NCBI GenBank assembly: GCA_946408315.1
Contig: CAMJRV010000231.1
Span: forward strand, 1 to 5,019
Direction of reading: 5' to 3'
Length of the DNA: 5,019 nt
DNA from: an uncultured Bacillota bacterium
GTDB taxonomy: Bacteria > Bacillota > Clostridia > Peptostreptococcales > Anaerovoracaceae
The notes beneath the pieces were generated by a model. The model was not told the DNA's origin, did not search any database, and saw nothing but the letters and a program-made list of their open reading frames with translations. A program made the position numbers and the translations under genes. How positions within the stretch are numbered: position 1 is the stretch's first letter; each line of letters begins with the position of its first letter. Shown here piece by piece: positions 1 to 5,019 of this stretch.

Positions 1-36
1 TCTATTAAGTTAGGTTGCAGCCTAAGTTCTTTTTAT

Positions 37-1548
37 TTATTTTTTGATCAGTTCCTTCGCCAGTTTTTTCACTTCTGACGTATATCTGTCGAATGCCAGG
101 AAGTCGCCCATTCCGTCTTCATGGTTGTACAGGCGCTCTTTCGGAGAAACATCGCAGAAACCGTAAGTTTTCATCCTGGAGAATTCAGCGCAGGTGTATC
201 CGCCGCCTTCTACGCCGATACCTGTGCTCTTGGTTCCGCCGAAGGGCTGGTCATTGTGTCTCAGCGCGCTGGAGCCGTTGACCCATACTGCGGAGGACTC
301 AATATTCTCGGTAAAATAGTAGGCTTTCTTCAGATCCTTGGTAATAACGGACGCGCTCAGGCCGTATTTGCTCTGGTTCGCGATTGCGACCGCCTCTTCA
401 TCGGTTTCAAAGGTGATGATCGGAACGACAGGTCCGAATACTTCCATATCCTTCGCGATATCCATATCTTTTGTTACGTTGTCGATAATCGTGACGTCCA
501 TGGCCGCTCCGTTGCGCTTTCCGCCATAGATGACCTTTGCTCCCTGGGCAACGGTGTGGGCAATCTGCTTTTCAACCCGGATCGCAGCATCTTCCGTTAC
601 AAGGCGCGACAGGTCCGTAGCAGGATCCATGGCATGACCGCGATTCAAACCGTCGCAGAACTTGATCAGACACTGAACGAAGGCGTCCTTCGCCCTCTTG
701 TGCACGATGGTTCTCTTTGGAGAAGCACAGACCTGGCCGTTGTTTTCGATGATACGTCCCCAGCCGAGGCACTCGATGGCCTTGACCATCTGCTCCGGAT
801 CATCGGCGACTTCTTCCGTAATGATCAGCGGGTCGTTTCCTCCCAGCTCCAGATGGACATTCTTAATGGTAGGAGCGGCGCAGTGCAGCATCTCGGTTCC
901 CGCGTCGTTGCTTCCGGTCAGCGCGATGGCCGCGATCTTCGGACTGGTCAGAAGATTGTTTGTGGTGTCTTCTCTGCTGGCGGTAATGAAGTGAAGGCAC
1001 TCTTTCGGAACGCCCGCCTCATGCGCCAGGTCGATGAGCAGCTTTACATTGCAAGGCGCAGTTGTAGCCGCTTTGACAATACATGTATTTCCCATCAGCA
1101 GCGCGGGAACGATTTTCTGCAAGGTCAGTTCAACGGGATAGTTGAAAGGAATGACACAGGCGATGACTCCCAGCGCCTCACGCTTTACAAACACGCTGTG
1201 ATTTTCATAGCCTTCGCTGCTGTCGCACAGAACCTGGCCGTACAGGTGCTTTCCAACCTCGATGTTGGCTCTTCCGATTTCAGCGGCATAAGTTGTCTCT
1301 GCTCTGGCCTGCGTAATGGGCTTACCCATCTCCTGGGCCATAAAGCTTGCGATTTCATCTCTGTGCTGATCCACCAGATCGCAGAGCTTATACAGGATCT
1401 GCCCTCTTTCAAAGGTCGGCACTCTTTCCCATCTGGGCTGTACCGCAAAGGCAGTGTCCACCATCGCCGCGATTTCTTCTCCGTTGTAATATGGAACTGT
1501 ACCCACCAATTTGCCGTTGGACACATCGATTACTTCCATCATTTTCAT
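37..1548 (-). CDS. NAD(P)-dependent aldehyde dehydrogenase (succinate-semialdehyde dehydrogenase-like)
   Basis: This is a 503-aa cytoplasmic enzyme of the aldehyde dehydrogenase superfamily, which oxidises an aldehyde to a carboxylate with NAD(P)+. The usual landmarks are present and intact: the oxyanion-hole Asn136 in IPFNYP, cofactor-binding Lys159 in IVKAA, the Rossmann turn TGSNDAG (about 211-217), general base Glu234 in LELGG, nucleophile Cys274 in NNGQVCAS, and Glu369 in EVFGP. Length is normal for the family, with a C-terminal tail of roughly 35 residues rich in Lys and Glu. The start is the ATG at 1548, set 9 nt from an AGGAGG ribosome binding site. The frame stays open to a TTG at 1566, but that codon overlaps the binding site itself. 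The gene follows the ROK regulator's terminator and has its own candidate promoter. It is visibly richer in G+C than the activase and most of the regulator gene. Family assignment is secure. The substrate (succinate semialdehyde, lactaldehyde or another aldehyde) cannot be decided from sequence. Confidence 0.95.
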   Translation of the reverse strand: MKMMEVIDVSNGKLVGTVPYYNGEEIAAMVDTAFAVQPRWERVPTFERGQILYKLCDLVDQHRDEIASFMAQEMGKPITQARAETTYAAEIGRANIEVGKHLYGQVLCDSSEGYENHSVFVKREALGVIACVIPFNYPVELTLQKIVPALLMGNTCIVKAATTAPCNVKLLIDLAHEAGVPKECLHFITASREDTTNNLLTSPKIAAIALTGSNDAGTEMLHCAAPTIKNVHLELGGNDPLIITEEVADDPEQMVKAIECLGWGRIIENNGQVCASPKRTIVHKRAKDAFVQCLIKFCDGLNRGHAMDPATDLSRLVTEDAAIRVEKQIAHTVAQGAKVIYGGKRNGAAMDVTIIDNVTKDMDIAKDMEVFGPVVPIITFETDEEAVAIANQSKYGLSASVITKDLKKAYYFTENIESSAVWVNGSSALRHNDQPFGGTKSTGIGVEGGGYTCAEFSRMKTYGFCDVSPKERLYNHEDGMGDFLAFDRYTSEVKKLAKELIKK

Positions 1549-1557
1549 GAATTTTTT

Positions 1558-1563
1558 CCTCCT
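1558..1563 (-). promoter_or_regulatory. Ribosome binding site that fixes the aldehyde dehydrogenase start
   Basis: The minus strand reads AGGAGG here, a perfect Shine-Dalgarno sequence 9 nt before the ATG at 1548. The upstream in-frame TTG (1566) lies within TTGAGGAGG and cannot use this site, so the six residues encoded between TTG and ATG are very unlikely to be translated. Confidence 0.9.
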
Positions 1564-1628
1564 CAATACTTTACATTCGCTTTCAGCGCATTTAGTTAAT
1601 ACTTTCGTTATGTATTACCTTAATACTT
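1563..1628 (-). repeat. Three AAGTATTRA repeats and a small palindrome in the aldehyde dehydrogenase promoter and leader
   Basis: The minus strand carries AAGTATTAA at 1620-1628 and again at 1596-1604 (24 bp apart), and AAGTATTGA at 1563-1571. The first copy is also the left arm of a palindrome, GTATTA-AGG-TAATAC, at 1612-1626, which overlaps the candidate -10 box. This arrangement could be a regulator binding array, but the region is A+T-rich and short repeats of this kind can arise by chance. Confidence 0.35.
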
Positions 1629-1645
1629 GACGAAACACTTGTCAA
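1617..1645 (-). promoter_or_regulatory. Candidate sigma-A-type promoter of the aldehyde dehydrogenase gene
   Basis: The minus strand has a perfect TTGACA at 1640-1645, followed after 17 nt by TAAGGT at 1617-1622. TAAGGT matches the -10 consensus only at its first, second and last bases. Transcription would begin near 1610, giving a leader of about 60 nt. The region lies just downstream of the ROK gene terminator, where a new promoter is needed. The -35 box is convincing and the -10 box is weak, which would suit a regulated promoter. Confidence 0.5.
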
Positions 1646-1681
1646 TCCTTTTTTTAAATTATCTGATAATTTTTATTCGCC

Positions 1682-1714
1682 AAAAAAAACCAGCAATTCA
1701 ATTGCTGGTTTTTT
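1682..1714 (-). terminator. Rho-independent terminator after the ROK regulator
   Basis: A 9-bp perfect inverted repeat, CCAGCAATT (1690-1698) and AATTGCTGG (1700-1708), around a single base would fold as a 7-bp stem with a 5-nt loop. It is flanked by eight A on the left and six T on the right, so on the minus strand the stem is followed by eight T. It lies about 48 bp past the regulator's stop codon and could also work in the plus direction. Confidence 0.9.
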
Positions 1715-1761
1715 GTATGGGTTAATATAATTTTGATATACGGCGCTGCCGCGGCCGGTTT

Positions 1762-2790
1762 CTATGTTTTCTTGACAAGTATGATATTGCTGGATAAGGT
1801 TTCAAGAGTCAGCGAGATAATACCTTTTAAATATTCTGCGTCCAAATCTTTTTGATATATGATTTGAGGCAGGAACTCCTCCGGAATGATTTCACTGCAT
1901 TGTTCACAAATGACTTCCTGCATTTCCGGCTTAAACAGAGAGCCGGTCAATACCAGATGCGCAGGATTAACGATTGCTACGATCGATGCAACTGCCTGTA
2001 CAATGATTGGGATAAATGTCTTTTCATTATTTTGCTTTGCAAGCAGCTCGTTCCGAGACAGTCCATATGGCAAGAATCCAATTTCGCCTGCCATTTTTGT
2101 ATGGCCTTTGATCACCTGGCCATTGATAAAGAACCCTGCGCCCAGGTGATGATCTTCGGGCGCCAGCAGAACCGCTATCGATTTGCCTTCCAGCTCGGAA
2201 TGATTTTTATGATATCCATAAACCATGGAGTGCATCTCATTCTCAACTGTTATGTTAAGATTATATTTTTCATACATCATGCTCTTTAATGACACGCCAT
2301 TCAATTCCTGCACATCACAATGGGTTATGACTCCCCCGCGGGTGATTCCCGGAATACCGACGCCGATTGCCCGGATGTGTTTATATTTCCCGATGAAATT
2401 TTGAATTGCCTCATCGATGGTATCAAATGTGATAGCTTTATAAACGCTTACCTTTTCGCTGAGCACCTCGGCTTTAAGGTTTACCAGCACGCAGCGAAGG
2501 CTGTGCGAATCCTTATCAGATGTAATGGTAATACAGATAGCCAGTGAATAATTGGCATTGTACATGTATCTTCTTGCGGGGCGTCCGCCGCCTGACTCGA
2601 GCAACTCCCCTTCCGTAATCTCTCCGGATTTGCAGAGTTCCTTTATAATATTTCCGCAAGTCGCCACACTTAAACCTGTGCCCGCCGCGATCTCAGCCAC
2701 CGTCGCGCTTCCCAGTTCTCTTAACGCCGAGGTGATAAGGTCAATGTTGGTCTGTTTTACTCTTATCGTGTTGTTAACGATCCTCTTCAT
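1762..2790 (-). CDS. ROK-family transcriptional regulator
   Basis: This is a 342-aa DNA-binding protein of the ROK (NagC/XylR) family, whose regulators usually repress catabolic genes until a sugar or related metabolite binds. Residues about 14-60 form a winged helix-turn-helix (ATVAEIAAGTGLSVATCGNIIK), and the wing has the typical GGGRPARRYMYN (67-78). The ROK domain begins near residue 82 and includes GVGIPG (143-148), ENEMHSMVYGY (183-193) and GAGFFINGQVIKG (217-229). The kinase motifs have decayed: no DxGxT phosphate loop follows residue 82, and the catalytic Asp of the NDAN motif is Glu185. The structural zinc site is missing too, with Phe239 where GEIGH has its His and no CxCGxxGC after it. 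The protein is thus a regulator and not a sugar kinase. The ATG at 2790 has AGGA 8 nt upstream. The gene stands alone between two terminators and probably controls itself, one or both neighbouring units, or all of these. The ligand is unknown. Confidence 0.93.
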   Translation of the reverse strand: MKRIVNNTIRVKQTNIDLITSALRELGSATVAEIAAGTGLSVATCGNIIKELCKSGEITEGELLESGGGRPARRYMYNANYSLAICITITSDKDSHSLRCVLVNLKAEVLSEKVSVYKAITFDTIDEAIQNFIGKYKHIRAIGVGIPGITRGGVITHCDVQELNGVSLKSMMYEKYNLNITVENEMHSMVYGYHKNHSELEGKSIAVLLAPEDHHLGAGFFINGQVIKGHTKMAGEIGFLPYGLSRNELLAKQNNEKTFIPIIVQAVASIVAIVNPAHLVLTGSLFKPEMQEVICEQCSEIIPEEFLPQIIYQKDLDAEYLKGIISLTLETLSSNIILVKKT

Positions 2791-2831
2791 ATACGTATTC
2801 CTATAAATTCTATTTTATTAGCTTTAGTATA

Positions 2832-2850
2832 AGTCTCTAAATTAGAGGCT
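2832..2850. promoter_or_regulatory. 19-bp palindrome, candidate ROK operator
   Basis: The plus strand reads AGtCTCTAA-a-TTAGAGgCT, an odd-centred palindrome with 8 of 9 base pairs matched (the t/g pair is the exception). It overlaps the candidate -10 box and the predicted start point of the regulator gene, where a repressor would block transcription. ROK regulators commonly repress their own genes from sites of about this size, so autoregulation is a fair inference. Confidence 0.45.
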
Positions 2851-2874
2851 ACCATAAGTAATAAAATTTGTCAA
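2846..2874 (-). promoter_or_regulatory. Candidate promoter of the ROK regulator gene
   Basis: The minus strand has a perfect TTGACA (2869-2874), then after 17 nt TAGCCT (2846-2851), a weak -10 matching consensus at positions 1, 2 and 6. Transcription would start near 2839, leaving a leader of about 50 nt before the ATG. Both this and the aldehyde dehydrogenase promoter share the string ATTGACAA at the -35 region and a poor -10. Confidence 0.5.
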
Positions 2875-2906
2875 TTCATTGTATTTTCACTTTAAATCGG
2901 TATATG

Positions 2907-2961
2907 CCAGGCGGTTACAATTCACAGCCGATATAGCCGTACTGTGAATTGTAACGCCTGG
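2907..2961. repeat. Long inverted repeat (20-bp arms, one bulge)
   Basis: The left arm at 2907-2927 and right arm at 2942-2961 are complementary over 7 bp (CCAGGCG) and 13 bp (TTACAATTCACAG), interrupted only by one extra G in the left arm. The 14-base loop contains the short direct repeat AGCCG-ATAT-AGCCG across its left boundary. There is no T-run after the stem on the minus strand and only TTTT after GGGC on the plus strand, so it is not a standard terminator. It lies between the amine dehydrogenase terminator and the regulator's -35 box. It could be a dispersed palindromic element, a binding site or a structured transcript. No coding potential is seen. Confidence 0.8.
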
Positions 2962-2981
2962 GCTTTTAGCCTTCCGACCTT

Positions 2982-3029
2982 AAAAAATCACCTCCCGGCC
3001 GGTGTATATTGCACCAGCCGGGAGGTTTT
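2982..3029 (-). terminator. Rho-independent terminator of the activase-amine dehydrogenase operon
   Basis: The stem pairs CCTCCCGGC (2991-2999) with GCCGGGAGG (3017-3025). After one C/A mismatch it continues with GGTG (3001-3004) and CACC (3012-3015), closing on a 7-base loop. On the minus strand the hairpin is followed, after TGA, by six T (2982-2987). It starts 36 bp past the amine dehydrogenase stop codon. TTTT at 3026-3029 means it may also act, more weakly, in the plus direction. Confidence 0.92.
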
Positions 3030-3065
3030 CGGCAAAGAAAGAAATCTTCTTCAGTCTTTTTCCAT

Positions 3066-4145
3066 CTATTTCACATAATTTTCCATAGACTCAACCAGAT
3101 ACTTGCAATTCGGCATTTTGCTTGTCGTAGTATAGCCGGCTTCCGCGTTTATCACATCAGGGATTCTATTGATCAGTGTCGCACAGGTCATTTCAACGGT
3201 AGGCGGTTCCGGCAGGCTTACTTTCAGCTCTTCGCTTTCGCCATGTAAAACCCAGTCGTTGTATTCAAAGTCTTCCGGTCCATAAACAATTGCTTTTACA
3301 GCGCTTTCAATCACAACGCCTTCTTTTGTCTGGGTGTTGACGATCTGCGATGCGCCTTTCAGCTGTCCGACAGGAATGGTTCTGCCCAGGGTTTTCGACG
3401 GAGTATCTTTTTCTGCCGCGTGAGGCACTAATTTTTGTGTCTGCTTCGTAACGGTAAGTCCAAGCTTTTCAGCAAGCCATGCATTGGAGTTCCACATGAA
3501 TCCCGGAATAAACTCTCCTTTTGCAATTTGAGTTTCGACTTCCTGCTCGCTTAAATTGTATGCGGAAGCAAGCTCGCGGTTGAAAGTCTCCAGATCCATC
3601 CCCGCGCCGAACGAATTGGCAAAGGCGATGCCGTAATCGTCGACATTGTTCTGGGTTACACCGGTAATTTTAACTATTTTATTGAGAGAGCCCGCCAAAT
3701 TGTTGATCATGGAACACCATTGCATTTCCTGTGCTCCGGAGCCCGCTAAGGTGCAGTCATTTTTCTTGGCGATCAGATCAAGCTCTTTCGTAAGATGCGT
3801 CGCTGAATTCCATGGATAGATGGCTTCCTCACAGCTCGTAATCGCGTTGACTCCCTTCTCTGCACAGATTTTTAAGACAGGGTAGATATCCTTCACCAGG
3901 CTCAATGTGGTAACGACAACGATATCAGGATTCAAATTTCCTATTTCATTTTCAAAGTTCTTTGCATCGCTGATCGCTACACCGACTGGATCACATCCGA
4001 TTCTTACGCTGATATCCTTCCCGATAATTTCAGGATTCAAATCAAAGGCGCCTATGATTTCCGCTCCCTTATCGAGGGCGTACTTCATGCATATGCTCCC
4101 CATTCTCCCGCATCCATACTGAACTACTTTTACCTTATTTTTCAT
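3066..4145 (-). CDS. NAD(P)-dependent amine dehydrogenase, 2,4-diaminopentanoate dehydrogenase / DapB-like
   Basis: This is a 359-aa cytoplasmic oxidoreductase. The N-terminal Rossmann fold shows GCGRMG (11-16) and an acidic Asp35 at the end of the second strand (GAFDLNP), which in such folds usually favours NAD(H). The dinucleotide-binding half resembles dihydrodipicolinate reductase, but the protein is about 100 residues longer than DapB. Its layout, including GVNAITSCEEAIYPW (98-112), TLAGSGAQE (132-140) and the C-terminal AEAGYTTTSKMP (334-345), fits the clostridial group containing 2,4-diaminopentanoate dehydrogenase of ornithine oxidation. That enzyme oxidatively deaminates an amine next to a methyl-bearing carbon. 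The start ATG has AAAGGAGGA 5 nt upstream. The gene lies 39 bp after the activase stop with no promoter or terminator between, so the two are co-transcribed. None of the ornithine-pathway partners (aminomutase, OrtAB thiolase) is in view, so a role on a different amine or imine is as likely. The family call is good and the substrate is open. Confidence 0.82.
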   Translation of the reverse strand: MKNKVKVVQYGCGRMGSICMKYALDKGAEIIGAFDLNPEIIGKDISVRIGCDPVGVAISDAKNFENEIGNLNPDIVVVTTLSLVKDIYPVLKICAEKGVNAITSCEEAIYPWNSATHLTKELDLIAKKNDCTLAGSGAQEMQWCSMINNLAGSLNKIVKITGVTQNNVDDYGIAFANSFGAGMDLETFNRELASAYNLSEQEVETQIAKGEFIPGFMWNSNAWLAEKLGLTVTKQTQKLVPHAAEKDTPSKTLGRTIPVGQLKGASQIVNTQTKEGVVIESAVKAIVYGPEDFEYNDWVLHGESEELKVSLPEPPTVEMTCATLINRIPDVINAEAGYTTTSKMPNCKYLVESMENYVK

Positions 4146-4184
4146 ATTGTCCTCCTTTTGTTTAACACATAGCTTATTATTGTT

Positions 4185-5019
4185 TTATCCGCCGATAATT
4201 ACTTCAAATCCGTAGTCTTCCAACCGGCTTTTTATTTCTTCCATCTGTTCATCGGAAGGTGCTTTTAGGTCTTCCAAAAGATACTTTTTCCCCATTGCGC
4301 GGTATTTGCTGATCCCGAAATTGTGATATGGCAGAATATGTATCGTTTTGATATCATCCTTCATTTCGCTGATAAATCTTCCAAACTGATCGATCTCTTT
4401 TTCCGAATCATTTATTGTTGGAATGATCGGTATTCTAACGACAATACGAACAAGCTTTGAGAGCTTTTTAAGATTTTCAAGGATCTGCTTGTTGGAACCT
4501 CCCGTATACCGGATATGCTTCTCATCATCCATTATTTTCAGATCGTACATGATGAGATCCAGATACGGCAAGACCTTCTCAAAGTTTTCCCAATCCACGC
4601 TGCCGCAGGTTTCTATGGCAGTAGATACGCCCTTTTCTTTATAATGCTTTGCCAATTCATATACGGCTTCGGGAAAGCACATTGCTTCTCCGCCGGAAAA
4701 GGTGATGCCGCCTCCTGAGTTTTTATAAAAAACCATGTCCTTATCGACTTCTTTTATAATATCCTCAATGGTCATACGCTTTCCCGACTGGCGAAGCGCT
4801 CCCGAGTAGCAGGTTTTTGAACATTCGCCGCACTGGGTGCACTTCGTCCTGTCCAGCACTGCTTTTTTATCGTCACTCCAGCTAAAACATCCGGGCTCAC
4901 AAACCGCCATACATTTTCCGCAGCCAATGCACTTATCCGGATAATGCAATAATTTGGGACTAAAGCTCTGGGACTCCGGATTGGAACACCATTGGCACCT
5001 GAGCGGACATCCTTTAAAG
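4185..5019 (-). CDS. Glycyl-radical-enzyme activating enzyme (radical SAM), 5' end cut by the window
   Basis: The protein uses S-adenosylmethionine and a [4Fe-4S] cluster to place a glycyl radical on a partner enzyme. The frame is open from 5018 to the TAA at 4185, giving 277 visible residues, and has no stop before the edge. Visible residues 4-11 are CPLRCQWC, the CxxxCxxC cluster site, followed by SNPESQ. Two ferredoxin-type sites follow, CIGCGKCMAVC (visible 30-40) and CTQCGECSKTC (60-70), which mark the activases of GREs other than pyruvate formate-lyase. Further family motifs are GGGITFSGGE (about 102-111), IETCGS, DLKIMDDEKHIRYTGGSN, VRIPIIPTIND and LPYHNFGISKY. Compared with homologues of about 300 residues, some 20-30 N-terminal residues are missing. 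A TTG at 4949 would give a 254-aa protein lacking the radical SAM site and is not the true start. The partner GRE is not in the window and probably lies just upstream. The gene is co-transcribed with the amine dehydrogenase. Which GRE it activates cannot be told. Confidence 0.95.
   Translation of the reverse strand, partial: FKGCPLRCQWCSNPESQSFSPKLLHYPDKCIGCGKCMAVCEPGCFSWSDDKKAVLDRTKCTQCGECSKTCYSGALRQSGKRMTIEDIIKEVDKDMVFYKNSGGGITFSGGEAMCFPEAVYELAKHYKEKGVSTAIETCGSVDWENFEKVLPYLDLIMYDLKIMDDEKHIRYTGGSNKQILENLKKLSKLVRIVVRIPIIPTINDSEKEIDQFGRFISEMKDDIKTIHILPYHNFGISKYRAMGKKYLLEDLKAPSDEQMEEIKSRLEDYGFEVIIGG

Noticed and set aside
5..30. Possible terminator after the aldehyde dehydrogenase (TTAGG/CCTAA hairpin)
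   Set aside because: The stem is only 5 bp and is not followed by a T-run on the minus strand. The real terminator is probably beyond the left edge.
1185..1526. Second minus-strand frame of 113 codons inside the aldehyde dehydrogenase
   Set aside because: It is a shifted frame of the same coding sequence and shows no ribosome binding site or family motif.
1549..1566. TTG at 1566 as the aldehyde dehydrogenase start
   Set aside because: It overlaps the AGGAGG ribosome binding site that serves the ATG at 1548 and has no site of its own.
1578..1588. CGCT-TTC-AGCG inverted repeat in the aldehyde dehydrogenase leader
   Set aside because: Four-base arms are too short to separate from chance and show no link to the other candidate operators.
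121..1599. A 492-codon plus-strand open frame opposite the aldehyde dehydrogenase
   Set aside because: Its translation has no recognisable domain, is rich in Arg, Ser and His runs typical of antisense frames, and lies almost wholly over a gene with intact catalytic motifs. It is open because the real gene's codon choice avoids the complementary stop triplets.
1852..2289. Plus-strand frame of 145 codons opposite the ROK gene
   Set aside because: The product resembles no family and the opposite strand carries a clear winged-helix plus ROK protein over the same bases.
2791..3065. Search for a riboswitch or small protein gene in the largest intergenic gap
   Set aside because: Apart from the promoter, palindrome, long inverted repeat and terminator listed, I saw no known riboswitch core and no open frame with a ribosome binding site.

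Overview
The window reads as a metabolic locus of an anaerobic, low-to-mid G+C Firmicute, most likely a member of the Clostridia. The reasons are a glycyl-radical-enzyme activase with two extra ferredoxin-type clusters, a 2,4-diaminopentanoate-dehydrogenase-like oxidoreductase, strong AGGAGG ribosome binding sites, TTGACA-type -35 boxes and hairpin-plus-T-run terminators. The species cannot be fixed from the sequence alone.

All four genes are on the minus strand, so they are transcribed from right to left. At the right edge is the 3' part of a glycyl radical enzyme (GRE) activating enzyme (4185 to beyond 5019). Its 5' end is cut off by the window, but the radical SAM motif CPLRCQWC is still visible. 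After 39 bp comes a 359-aa NAD(P)-dependent amine dehydrogenase of the DapB / 2,4-diaminopentanoate dehydrogenase type (3066-4145). A strong terminator (2982-3029) closes this operon.

A 275-bp gap follows. It holds that terminator, a long near-perfect inverted repeat (2907-2961) and a probable promoter with a 19-bp palindrome, which drives a ROK-family transcriptional regulator (1762-2790). The regulator has its own terminator (1682-1714). A further promoter region with repeated AAGTATTRA motifs precedes an NAD(P)-dependent aldehyde dehydrogenase (37-1548) that keeps all its catalytic residues.

The layout is therefore three adjacent, terminator-separated units: (GRE partner presumably off-window)-activase-amine dehydrogenase, then the ROK repressor, then the aldehyde dehydrogenase. 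A reasonable inference is a small catabolic locus. A glycyl radical enzyme beyond the right edge would make or break a carbonyl- or imine-containing intermediate, the DAPDH-like enzyme would interconvert amine and ketone or imine, the aldehyde dehydrogenase would oxidise an aldehyde product, and the ROK protein would sense a pathway metabolite. The substrate is not identifiable from the window. No mobile element, tRNA, rRNA or CRISPR array was seen.
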